Positions 45,865 to 54,066 of a stretch of 64,000 nucleotides of DNA are shown here, piece by piece. A program made the position numbers and the translations under genes. Source of the stretch: Mycolicibacterium lutetiense. GTDB taxonomy: Bacteria; Actinomycetota; Actinomycetes; Mycobacteriales; Mycobacteriaceae. Under the pieces are notes generated by a model. That model had not been told where the DNA came from and did not search any database. It saw nothing but the letters and a program-made list of their open reading frames with translations. The DNA lies in NCBI RefSeq assembly GCF_017876775.1, contig NZ_JAGIOP010000001.1, positions 1,302,001 through 1,366,000 on the forward strand. Reading direction: 5' to 3'. Numbering within the stretch: the first letter of the stretch is position 1; every line of letters starts with the position of its first letter.

Positions 45865-47421
45865 GTGAGTACCGGCGCCGAAGTGGTGGTGAACCGCCTG
45901 CTCGCCGAAGGTGTCGACGTGTGCTTCGCCAACCCGGGCACCTCGGAGATGCACTTCGTCGCCGCGCTGGATGCCGCCCCGGCCATGCGTCCGGTGCTGT
46001 GCCTGTTCGAAGGCGTCGCGACCGGAGCTGCTGACGGGTACGCCCGCATCGCCGGCACCCCCGCGGCGACCTTGCTGCACCTCGGCCCCGGAATGGCCAA
46101 CGGTCTGGCCAATCTGCACAACGCCCGGCGCGCGTTCACGCCGGTGGTCAACGTCGTCGGCGATCATGCGACCTACCATCAACCGCTCGACGCGCCGCTG
46201 GAATCCGACATCGACGCGCTCGGGCGCTGGACACAGGGTTCGGTGCACCGGCCCGAATCGGCCGCCGACCTCGACGCCGCCGTCCACGCCGCAGTGCACA
46301 GTGCGACCAGTACACCCGGACGGGTCGCCACCCTGATCCTTCCTGCGGACTATTCCTGGGGCAGCACGCCGCAGAACCTCTTGTCGGACAACGGTGTCGG
46401 GGGATCGGAAACCGGCGACGCCGACACGCTCCTGGACGCCGCGGGCGCCGCCGAACTGCTGCGCGCCCAGGGGGAGCGTGCCGTGTTGTTGCTCGGCGGT
46501 GCCGCCACCCACGCCGACGGTCTGCGGGCGGCAGCGCGAATCAACGCGGCCACCGGGGCGCGCGTCCTGGTCGAGACCTTTCCGGCCCGGCTGACTCGCG
46601 GGCAGGGGGTGCCTGTCATCGAGCGCCTCGGCTACCTCGCCGAGCAGGCCACCCAACAGCTCTCGGGGGCAACACATCTGGTGTTGGTCGGGGCGAAGTC
46701 CCCGGTGTCGTTCTTCGCCTATCCGGGCAAGCCGAGCGTGCTGGTGCCCGACGGTACCGAAGTCAGCACCCTGGTTGTCGATGAATTGGTCGGCCTCGCC
46801 GACGAATTGGGCGGGGTGGCGCCGGCCCCAGCGCAACCCGGCCCCGCCGAGTTGCCGACGGGACCGCTCAACCCGCAGAACCTGGCGCAGGTGATCGCCG
46901 CGCTGCTGCCCGAGAACGCGATCATCTCGGATGAGGCCAACACCAGCGGCGTGTTCCTGCCGGCCGCCACCGCGTCGGCCCCGCGCCACGATGTCCTCAC
47001 CCTCACCGGTGGCGCGATCGGGCAAGGCCTGCCGGTGGCAGTCGGAGCCGCGATCGCCGCGCCGCACCGCCCGGTCATCGCCCTGCAGTCCGACGGCAGT
47101 GCCGCATACACCATTTCGGCGCTGTGGACGATGGCTCGCGAGCAACTCGACGTCACCGTGGTGATCCTGAACAACCACGCCTACGCCATCCTGCAACTCG
47201 AGTTGTTACGAGTGGGTACCCAGGCCAACGGGGAACGGTCGCGCTCACTGCTCGACCTGAGCCGTCCCGACATCGACTTCGCCTTGATAGCACAGGGATT
47301 CGGTGTCCCGGCTACTCGGGCCACCACCGCGGAGCAACTCGCCGACCAGTTCCGCACGGCGCTGGCCGAGCCGGGGCCGCACCTGATCGACGCTGCGCTG
47401 CCGACCTGGTCGCCGGGTTGA
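45865..47421 (+). CDS. Acetolactate-synthase-like thiamine pyrophosphate enzyme
   Basis: The 518-residue ThDP-dependent enzyme has an N-terminal PYR domain (F-A-N-P-G-T-S-E-M-H, then the catalytic Glu in F-E-G-V-A-T-G-A-A-D-G-Y). A central domain follows, then a C-terminal PP domain whose metal motif reads S-D-G-S up to L-N-N (the usual first Gly is Ser). It resembles the IlvX-type proteins of mycobacteria (Rv3509c) rather than the biosynthetic IlvB, and no small regulatory subunit is adjacent. It may act on 2-oxo acids in catabolism. GTG 45865 has a GAGG site. It is exactly abutted by the convergent methyltransferase gene. Confidence 0.85.
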   Translation: MSTGAEVVVNRLLAEGVDVCFANPGTSEMHFVAALDAAPAMRPVLCLFEGVATGAADGYARIAGTPAATLLHLGPGMANGLANLHNARRAFTPVVNVVGDHATYHQPLDAPLESDIDALGRWTQGSVHRPESAADLDAAVHAAVHSATSTPGRVATLILPADYSWGSTPQNLLSDNGVGGSETGDADTLLDAAGAAELLRAQGERAVLLLGGAATHADGLRAAARINAATGARVLVETFPARLTRGQGVPVIERLGYLAEQATQQLSGATHLVLVGAKSPVSFFAYPGKPSVLVPDGTEVSTLVVDELVGLADELGGVAPAPAQPGPAELPTGPLNPQNLAQVIAALLPENAIISDEANTSGVFLPAATASAPRHDVLTLTGGAIGQGLPVAVGAAIAAPHRPVIALQSDGSAAYTISALWTMAREQLDVTVVILNNHAYAILQLELLRVGTQANGERSRSLLDLSRPDIDFALIAQGFGVPATRATTAEQLADQFRTALAEPGPHLIDAALPTWSPG

Positions 47422-48465
47422 TCACTGGCTCGGCCGGCGCTTCTCCAGTACCACCGCTGCGATCGGAATGCGCATCTCCTCGGGCTCGGCGGACAGTCGC
47501 GCCGCGATACCGGCATGCAGCCGGTCGTAGAAGACCGGCAACCGGTCCGGGTCACCCTCGATTGCCGCGCCCAGATCGGCGAACGCGGTGAACCGGCAGA
47601 AATCGGCCCAACGGGTCCCGAAAGCGCTTGCGCCCCTGTCGCCTTGGTAGGCAGCGAAGATCCGGTCCTGCGCGTCGATCACCTCCACGTGCTGGATCTC
47701 CAGCCGCTCGAACCGGCCCGACGGGGCGAATGGTGCGGTGAAATCCACCGCGCGCCGTCCGGCGATCGGAAGTGACATCCGGGTCACCTCCTCGGCGCTC
47801 ACCACACCGTCGGTGATCAGCTCGGTCAACGCGCCGGCGATGGAGCGGAACAACGGGCGATACCCCACGTCGCCGTCATCGTCCAGTGCGGTCGTCAATA
47901 CCACCAGCCGGCCACCCGGATACAGCTCGCGGCCGCGAAAAGCAATGAATTCGTGCCAGTCGTGAGCGGCCTGCCTGGCATAGGCCGCGCGCACCCGTTC
48001 GTCGTTGCTGTAGGCCGCGACGACGTGGTCGGTGACCGGCATCGGCACCGTGCTCAGTCTCGCTACTGCCCATGCTGACCAGCCGAGGTGGACACTGTTC
48101 GAGGGCAGGATCTGGCTGTAGAACGACCGGCCGATCGCCGAACTGAAGGTGGCCGAATCCCGGTGCCGATAGGACTCCGGATCCTCCTCCAGGATTCGGA
48201 ACATCGTGGTGAAGTCATTGTCGGCGACATCGGTGTGCGTCACCAGAACCGAGTGCTCGGGGCGGGTGCGGCCGCGGACGGCCGCGATGGCGGCATTGAT
48301 CGGTTGCATCGAATTCTGCGCAGTGCCGGCCCCGTAGTCGGCGATGACGATCGGCTGTGGCGGCGTCGGGATCGGTACCGTGTGCGCCGCCAGCTGCAAA
48401 AGGCTGATCGCCGAACTCATTCCGGCGGTGTGCGGGCGGGGTGTGGTTCGGCGCGGCTTGGCCAT
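47422..48465 (-). CDS. SABATH-family carboxyl methyltransferase
   Basis: The 347-residue protein matches the SABATH family (PF03492), best known from plant salicylate, jasmonate and benzoate methyltransferases. It shows I-A-D-Y-G-A-G-T-A-Q-N-S (SAM loop), D-V-A-D-N-D-F, S-F-Y-S-Q-I-L-P and W-S-A-W-A-V-A-R-L-S. These enzymes methylate small carboxylic acids with SAM. Bacterial members exist but are uncommon. The start at ATG 48465 is chosen because it begins near the family N-terminus and lies 2 bases after the LapA-like gene, with which it forms a pair. Confidence 0.82.
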   Translation of the reverse strand: MAKPRRTTPRPHTAGMSSAISLLQLAAHTVPIPTPPQPIVIADYGAGTAQNSMQPINAAIAAVRGRTRPEHSVLVTHTDVADNDFTTMFRILEEDPESYRHRDSATFSSAIGRSFYSQILPSNSVHLGWSAWAVARLSTVPMPVTDHVVAAYSNDERVRAAYARQAAHDWHEFIAFRGRELYPGGRLVVLTTALDDDGDVGYRPLFRSIAGALTELITDGVVSAEEVTRMSLPIAGRRAVDFTAPFAPSGRFERLEIQHVEVIDAQDRIFAAYQGDRGASAFGTRWADFCRFTAFADLGAAIEGDPDRLPVFYDRLHAGIAARLSAEPEEMRIPIAAVVLEKRRPSQ

Positions 48466-48467
48466 GG

Positions 48468-48710
48468 CTAGGTTCGCCGTCGCCGCCGCAGCAGCAGTCC
48501 GATGAGAATGCCCATGACGAAGATGATGACCAAGATGAACCACATCGGCGACTCGACGGTCACCCACAGCACGTGAACACCCACCCGATCACGGTTCTGC
48601 GCGACGAAGATCCCAGCCAGGCCGACCAGGAACAAGGCAACCCAGTAGCGGAGTGCCACCCGGCGTGCCGGTCCTGCGGTCTCGGGGGCATCCGACTCGT
48701 CGCGGGGCAT
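48468..48710 (-). CDS. LapA-domain small membrane protein
   Basis: The 80-residue protein has two membrane helices (about 22-40 and 54-74), the Q-N-R-D-R-V motif between them and a run of arginines at the C-terminus. This fits the LapA/DUF1049 family. It is upstream of and probably cotranscribed with the SABATH methyltransferase. Function unknown. Confidence 0.78.
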   Translation of the reverse strand: MPRDESDAPETAGPARRVALRYWVALFLVGLAGIFVAQNRDRVGVHVLWVTVESPMWFILVIIFVMGILIGLLLRRRRRT

Positions 48711-48740
48711 ACCTCGACGGTAACCCGCGACTCACCGGCC

Positions 48741-49328
48741 ATGACACACTTCGGAAGTGAAAAACGGAGGGGGAGCCGCGCGGACGGCGATCATCGTGCC
48801 TACCGCGCCACCACTCTCACCGTGGGCGGCAAGGGGCTGATGGTCCCTCCGATCCAACTGGACATCACACCGCCGGCCGGAGTGGCCAAACCGCTTATCA
48901 CCGATTCGATGAGCAGTTCATCGAAGACCAACCGGGAAATCACCGTGCGGGTCTTCACGGCCCACATCAAGCAGGCCGGCACCTACCGTATTGACGCCAA
49001 GGCATCGGTCTTCGAATCTCAGAATCCCCGGTTGATATTCGGGCACAGCAGCCCGTACTACTGGGTGATGTGGCCCTTCATCGGGATGGCGATTCTCGCC
49101 GGCGTCGCGCTCGCCCTCTCCGCCGTGTGGGCGCAACGCTCGGGCAAGCGGGCGTATCCGGTATCCACCTTCACACCGACGTATACGCCGACCGATGTCG
49201 GGATCCAGGTTCCCAACGATCAGGCGGTCCGGATCGAACAGCTCAAAACCATTGCTGGCCTGCGTGATACCGGTGCGCTGACCGAAGCCGAGTACGAAGG
49301 CGAGAAGCGCCGGATCCTGGGCAGCTGA
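48741..49328 (+). CDS. SHOCT-domain membrane protein, possibly truncated at the N-terminus
   Basis: The frame encodes 195 residues. A predicted extracytoplasmic beta-rich part comes first (about 25-95), then one membrane helix (about 105-128) and a cytoplasmic tail ending in a SHOCT motif (I-A-G-L-R-D-T-G-A-L-T-E-A-E-Y-E-G-E-K). An extracytoplasmic domain placed before the only helix would need an N-terminal anchor or signal, which is missing: the first 25 residues are charged. Either the start is elsewhere or the gene has lost its 5' end. Function unknown. Confidence 0.55.
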   Translation: MTHFGSEKRRGSRADGDHRAYRATTLTVGGKGLMVPPIQLDITPPAGVAKPLITDSMSSSSKTNREITVRVFTAHIKQAGTYRIDAKASVFESQNPRLIFGHSSPYYWVMWPFIGMAILAGVALALSAVWAQRSGKRAYPVSTFTPTYTPTDVGIQVPNDQAVRIEQLKTIAGLRDTGALTEAEYEGEKRRILGS

Positions 49329-49342
49329 GGCTGCCCGGCCTG

Positions 49343-49975
49343 TCAGTGCCCGCGGGCGACCCACTCGTCGTAGTGCACGATCTCGTCACCGATGGTGGTG
49401 GTGTCGCCGTGGCCGGTGTAGACGACGGTCTCGCCGGGCAGCATTCCCAGCCGCTTGGAGATCGAGTCCAGGATCGTCGGGAAGTCGGAGAACGATCTTC
49501 CGGTGGCGCCCGGCCCGCCCTGGAACAGGGTGTCGCCCGAGACCACCGCGTTCAGCTCGGGGATCGACCAGCAGACTGATCCGGGGGAGTGTCCCGGGGT
49601 GTGCAGGGCGTGCAGCTCGATGCCGCCGGCGCGCAACACCAGACCGTCCTCGACGGTGTGAAACTCACTGTCGGGGTGGACGGCTCGCCACAGCATCTCG
49701 TCGGCCGGGTGCAGCAGCACCGGGGCGTCCAACGTTTTGCCCAATTCGGGAGCGACGGTGATGTGGTCGTTGTGGCCGTGCGTGCACACCACCGCGACGA
49801 CGTTGCGCCCAGCCACGGCCTCGATGATCGGGGCGGCGGTGTGGGCCGCGTCGAACACCACGACATCTTTGTCGTCACCGACGACCCAGATGTTGTTGTC
49901 GACGTCCCAGCTGCCGCCGTCGAGTTCGAATTTTCCGCTGGTGACGACGCGCTGGATCTGAGAGGGCCCGCTCAT
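49343..49975 (-). CDS. MBL-fold metallohydrolase next to mscR
   Basis: The 210-residue metallo-beta-lactamase-fold hydrolase has T-H-G-H-N-D-H (HxHxDH), later ligands in H-T-P-G-H-S and G-D-T-L-F, and T-G-H-G. It resembles glyoxalase II. Its start overlaps the stop of mscR (ATGA), the same pairing as Rv2259-Rv2260 in M. tuberculosis. The likely role is hydrolysis of a mycothiol thioester such as S-formylmycothiol, but this is inferred from the pairing. Confidence 0.87.
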   Translation of the reverse strand: MSGPSQIQRVVTSGKFELDGGSWDVDNNIWVVGDDKDVVVFDAAHTAAPIIEAVAGRNVVAVVCTHGHNDHITVAPELGKTLDAPVLLHPADEMLWRAVHPDSEFHTVEDGLVLRAGGIELHALHTPGHSPGSVCWSIPELNAVVSGDTLFQGGPGATGRSFSDFPTILDSISKRLGMLPGETVVYTGHGDTTTIGDEIVHYDEWVARGH

Positions 49976-51063
49976 TTCTTCAGCACCACCACGGACCGCA
50001 GCACCTCACCGGCGTGCATCTTGTGGAACGCATCCTCGATCGCGTCGAGGCCGATGCGCTCGGAGACGAACTTCTCCAACGGCAGCCGGCCCTGCAGGTA
50101 CAGGGAGATCAGGGTGGGGAAGTCGCGCTCGGGCAGGCAGTCGCCGTACCAGGAGGACTTCAAAGACCCGCCGCGGGAGAAGAAGTCGACCAGCGGCATC
50201 TCCAGCGTCATATCCGGGGTCGGGACGCCGACCAGCACCACGGTGCCGGCCAGGTCGCGGGCGTAGAACGCCTGCTTCCAGGTTTCGGGGCGGCCGACCG
50301 CATCGATCACGACGTCGGCACCGAAGCCGCCGGTGAGGTCCTGGATGGTCTTGACCGCATCGAGCTCACGGGCGTTGATGGTGTGGGTGGCACCGAACTC
50401 GCGGGCCACGTTCAACTTCCGGTTGTCGACATCGACGGCGATGATCTTCTTCGCGCCGACCAGGGCGGCACCGGCGATCGCGGCATCACCCACACCGCCG
50501 CAGCCGATCACCGCGACGGTGTCGTCACGGGTCACCGCGCCGGTGTTGATCGCCGCACCGATGCCGGCCATCACCCCGCAGCCCAGCAAGCCGGCCACCG
50601 CCGGGTCTGCCGCGGAATCGACCTTGGTGCACTGACCTTCGTGCACCAGGGTCTTGTCGGCGAACGCGCCGATACCGAGCGCCGGGGTCAGCTCGGTGCC
50701 ATCGGTCAGCGTCATCTTCTGGGCCGCATTGTGGGTGTCGAAACACAGATGCGGGCGACCCCGCTTGCAGGCGCGGCATTCCCCGCACACCGCGCGCCAG
50801 TTCAGAATCACGAAGTCGCCGGGCTCGACGTGGGTCACGCCCGCACCGACGGACTCCACGGTGCCGGCAGCTTCATGCCCCAGCAGGAACGGGTATTCAT
50901 CGTTGATGCCGCCCTCGCGGTAGGTCAGGTCGGTGTGACACACCCCGCAGGCGAGGATGTCGACCACCACCTCACCGGGACCCGGATCGGGGATGACAAT
51001 GTCGACCAGTTCGACCGGCTGACCTTTGGACCGGGAAATCACACCTCGCACCGTCTGGCTCAT
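49972..51063 (-). CDS. mscR: S-(hydroxymethyl)mycothiol dehydrogenase (formaldehyde detoxification)
   Basis: The 363-residue zinc-dependent medium-chain alcohol dehydrogenase has catalytic zinc ligands in C-G-V-C-H-T-D and G-H-E-A-A-G. Structural zinc cysteines lie in [15 protein letters not shown], and the NAD motif is I-G-C-G-G-V-G-D. It matches MscR, which oxidises the formaldehyde-mycothiol adduct and also reduces S-nitrosomycothiol. It is the first gene of a two-gene operon with the MBL hydrolase. Confidence 0.92.
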   Translation of the reverse strand: MSQTVRGVISRSKGQPVELVDIVIPDPGPGEVVVDILACGVCHTDLTYREGGINDEYPFLLGHEAAGTVESVGAGVTHVEPGDFVILNWRAVCGECRACKRGRPHLCFDTHNAAQKMTLTDGTELTPALGIGAFADKTLVHEGQCTKVDSAADPAVAGLLGCGVMAGIGAAINTGAVTRDDTVAVIGCGGVGDAAIAGAALVGAKKIIAVDVDNRKLNVAREFGATHTINARELDAVKTIQDLTGGFGADVVIDAVGRPETWKQAFYARDLAGTVVLVGVPTPDMTLEMPLVDFFSRGGSLKSSWYGDCLPERDFPTLISLYLQGRLPLEKFVSERIGLDAIEDAFHKMHAGEVLRSVVVLKK

Positions 51064-51165
51064 GCCTATAACTTAATCGACACCGGACAGGTGTCCAATT
51101 GCCGACCGGCGCTCGGCGTCCGTGGAATCCCGGCCCGGCGGAGCATCCTCGCGTTACCGTGGGTT

Positions 51166-52062
51166 GTGGTCGACGATCGAACCCAACTGCTGGTGGTCGC
51201 ACGCTCGGCGTATCGGCGAAATGACTGGCGCACCAGCTACGAATCCTTCAGTCGCGTCGACGGGGTACAGACCCTCGGCACCGACGATCTGGCGGTGTAC
51301 GCCGCCGCGGCCTGGCGTCAGGGCTACGGCCGCGAATCCGTGCGGATCAACGAGCAGGTCCACACCCGCTTGCTGCGCACGGACCCGGTGCAGGCGGCGA
51401 TGAAGGCGGCCGAGCTCGGCCTGGCCTGGTTGGCCCGCGGGCACGTGGCGCTGGCGGGCAGTTGGGGGCACCGAGCGCAGGCACTGCTCGACGGCATCCC
51501 GTTGACCACCGCGCACGGTTACCTGGCGTACCTGCTCGCCGTGACGGCGGCCGATGCCGGCGATCACGTGCGGTTCGCTGCGGCGACAACACGCTTGGCT
51601 GCCGTGGCCGCAGAACTGGACGATGCGGCTCTGCTAACGCTCGCGCAGGCGCTGGGCGGCATGGCGGCCGGCGCCGCCGGTGACCCGGCCGGGTATCAGG
51701 CCCTCGATCAGGTGCTGCTGCCGGTGCTCGACGAACCGGTGCCGGTCGAATGGGCGGCAGACGTGTACCGCCGGGCGTTGAATCTGGCGCACCGCCGGGG
51801 CACCGCTGATCGGGTGACTTCCTGGTCGCAGTCGATGCAGCGGTGGTGTGAAGCCACCGAACCGGAATCAACACAGTCGTCCTACCGCGCGGTCTGTGAC
51901 GTGCACCGGCTCTCGGCGGTCGCCGACGGCGATCCGGGTGAGCTGGTGCGGCGGGTGGTCGGCCTGCGTCGCCTGGTCGCCGATGTGGATGCGGTGGCAG
52001 CGGGCCTGGTCGAGGAATTGCTTTCGCGGAGCTTGGCAGCGAGTCGGGGGCGTGCCGGATAG
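51166..52062 (+). CDS. Alpha-helical (TPR-like) protein of unknown function
   Basis: The 298-residue protein is rich in Ala, Leu and Arg with repeated helix-turn-helix segments resembling TPR repeats (for example R-R-N-D-W-R-T-S-Y-E-S-F near the start). No catalytic motif is seen. The pattern resembles the helical repeat part of LuxR-type regulators but without an HTH domain. The start is GTG 51166. It lies 11 bases before the beta-lactamase-like gene. Confidence 0.65.
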   Translation: MVDDRTQLLVVARSAYRRNDWRTSYESFSRVDGVQTLGTDDLAVYAAAAWRQGYGRESVRINEQVHTRLLRTDPVQAAMKAAELGLAWLARGHVALAGSWGHRAQALLDGIPLTTAHGYLAYLLAVTAADAGDHVRFAAATTRLAAVAAELDDAALLTLAQALGGMAAGAAGDPAGYQALDQVLLPVLDEPVPVEWAADVYRRALNLAHRRGTADRVTSWSQSMQRWCEATEPESTQSSYRAVCDVHRLSAVADGDPGELVRRVVGLRRLVADVDAVAAGLVEELLSRSLAASRGRAG

Positions 52063-52073
52063 ATTTGGCCGCG

Positions 52074-52907
52074 ATGAGCGTCGCCGAAGTCCTCCGTGTA
52101 ATCGATACCTGGCCGGTCGACTCGGCCGCCGCAGCCGTGGTCGGCCCGTCCGGGGTCCTGGCCGACCGTGGCGACACGAGCAAGGCCTTCACGTTGGCCT
52201 CGGTGACCAAACCGCTCGTGGCGCGGGCCGTGCAGATCGCGATCGAAGAGGGCGCGGTCGAACTGGACACTCCGGCCGGCCCGCCCGGTTCGACGATCCG
52301 CCACTTGTTGGCGCACGCGTCGGGGGTGTCCATGAGTTCGGCCGAGGTGCTGGCGCGCCCGGGACAGCGCCGGATCTATTCGAATTACGGATTCGAACTA
52401 TTGGCCCGCGCCGTCGAGGACGCCGCCGACATCGAGTTCGGCCGCTATCTGACCGAGGCGGTGTTCGAGCCTCTGCAGATGTCCACATCGACATTGTTGG
52501 GCGGGACGCAGGCGGCCGGGTTCGGCGGCGTGTCGACCGTTGCCGACCTCGCCGCGTTCGCCGCCGAGTTGCTTCGGCCGGCACTGGTGTCACAGCAACT
52601 GCACGACGACGCGGTGACGGTGCAGTTTCCCGGGCTCGACGGGGTGCTGCCGGGGTTCGGGGTGCAACGGCCGAACGACTGGGGGTTGGGGTTCGAGCTC
52701 CGGGACGGCAAATCGCCGCACTGGACCGGATCGGCAAACTCGCCGCGCACGTTTGGACATTTCGGCCAATCGGGCACGTTTCTGTGGGTCGATCCGGCCG
52801 CTGACCTGGCCTTGGTGGTGCTGACCGACCGCGATTTCGGGGACTGGACCTACCCGCTGTGGCCGGCAATTTCTGATGGTGTGCTGAGAGAAAACGGGAC
52901 AGACTAG
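52074..52907 (+). CDS. Beta-lactamase-family serine hydrolase (cytoplasmic)
   Basis: The 277-residue class C beta-lactamase-like enzyme has S-V-T-K (SxxK, about 43-46), Y-S-N (YxN) and an H-F-G-Q-S-G element in place of the KTG/HxG box. No signal peptide is present. It resembles Rv2257c of M. tuberculosis, consistent with the DUF3145 gene next to it. A TTG at 52065 is an alternative start. Substrate unknown; such proteins are often esterases. Confidence 0.82.
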   Translation: MSVAEVLRVIDTWPVDSAAAAVVGPSGVLADRGDTSKAFTLASVTKPLVARAVQIAIEEGAVELDTPAGPPGSTIRHLLAHASGVSMSSAEVLARPGQRRIYSNYGFELLARAVEDAADIEFGRYLTEAVFEPLQMSTSTLLGGTQAAGFGGVSTVADLAAFAAELLRPALVSQQLHDDAVTVQFPGLDGVLPGFGVQRPNDWGLGFELRDGKSPHWTGSANSPRTFGHFGQSGTFLWVDPAADLALVVLTDRDFGDWTYPLWPAISDGVLRENGTD

Positions 52908-53020
52908 CGCAACACTGGCCTCACGGGGCACAATAGACACGCGCGACACAGACAACTGCATGCTCGATCGGAATACCAGGCCGTTGGGGAAGACGTCCCT
53001 CGTATCCGAAGGAGTAGCAG

Positions 53021-53533
53021 ATGCGTGCGTCGAACCAATTCGCCGATGCGGCGACGGGCGTGGTGTATGTCCATGCCTCACCCGCAGCGGTGTGCCCTCA
53101 CGTTGAGTGGGCGTTGTCGTCGACCCTGTCGGCGCGGGCGAACCTCAAGTGGACGCCGCAACCGGCCATGCCCGGCCAGTTGCGCGCGGTAACCAATTGG
53201 GTTGGGCCCGTCGGCACCGGGGCGCAGCTGGCCAATGCCCTGCGCTCCTGGTCAGTGCTGCGCTTCGAGGTGACCGAGGATCCCAGTTCCGGAGTGGACG
53301 GACACCGCTGGTGCCACACCCCCCACCTCGGCCTGTGGAGCGGTGCCATGAGCGCCAACGGCGACGTCATGGTCGGCGAGATGCGGCTGCGGTCCCTGAT
53401 GGCCGGCGGCGCCGACATGTTGGCGGCCGAACTCGACACCGTCCTCGGTACTGCATGGGACGAGTCTCTGGAGCCCTACCGCAACGGCGGTGACGGCGGC
53501 GAGGTGTCCTGGCTGAACCGGGGCGTGGGATAG
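53021..53533 (+). CDS. DUF3145 protein
   Basis: This is a 170-residue actinobacterial protein of the DUF3145 family (Rv2256c-like). It shows the conserved V-Y-V-H-A-S-P near the N-terminus, the C-P-H-V-E-W-A-L segment and a W-L-N-R-G-V-G C-terminus. The start ATG has a strong AGGAG site. Function unknown; the family is nearly universal in mycobacteria. Confidence 0.88.
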   Translation: MRASNQFADAATGVVYVHASPAAVCPHVEWALSSTLSARANLKWTPQPAMPGQLRAVTNWVGPVGTGAQLANALRSWSVLRFEVTEDPSSGVDGHRWCHTPHLGLWSGAMSANGDVMVGEMRLRSLMAGGADMLAAELDTVLGTAWDESLEPYRNGGDGGEVSWLNRGVG

Positions 53534-53537
53534 TTCG

Positions 53538-54062
53538 TCAGCCACGCGCCCAGAGGCAGTAGCCGCTGAGCTTCGTCGTGAACATGTGATCGCTGACCTC
53601 GAAGGTCAGTGACTGCCCCGGCTCGGCGCTGAACGTTGCGGGCTCCGACGTCTCGCCGGCGCCCAGGACGTCGACAACCTCGACGCTGCACCGTGCCTCG
53701 ACGGTCTGCGGTGTCCCCGTCCACATGCCCGCCCGGGCTTCCGGGTTCCGCCGGCCCTGTCCGTGCAGGATCACCGGGGGCCCGGTGGTCAGCCAGTGGT
53801 CCGACGAGGGATAAGGGCCACCGAATGTCTGCCAACTGGCTCCATCGCATAACAGCAGGCGCCGATTGTTGCCGAGTTGTCCGGGATCTACCGGTGTGAG
53901 CGCCCCGGCAAGGCTCTCGGTGCACGCCGAGTTTGGTTGAGGCGCCGTGGTTTCGGATGGCCCCTGCGGCACCGGTTCGGGTTCTGCCTGTGCGCACGCA
54001 CTTGTGCTGAGTGCGGCAGCCACAGTCAGAGCTGCCGCACTCAATGCCAACGCGCGAGACAT
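53538..54062 (-). CDS. Small secreted/lipoprotein downstream of the DUF4185 gene
   Basis: The 174-residue protein has an N-terminal signal (cleavage or lipobox near S-T-S-A-C, residues 19-23), a proline-rich linker and a compact domain with four more cysteines. It is not recognised. It lies 4 bases downstream of the exported DUF4185 gene and must be cotranscribed. Confidence 0.68.
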   Translation of the reverse strand: MSRALALSAAALTVAAALSTSACAQAEPEPVPQGPSETTAPQPNSACTESLAGALTPVDPGQLGNNRRLLLCDGASWQTFGGPYPSSDHWLTTGPPVILHGQGRRNPEARAGMWTGTPQTVEARCSVEVVDVLGAGETSEPATFSAEPGQSLTFEVSDHMFTTKLSGYCLWARG

Positions 54063-54066
54063 CGGT

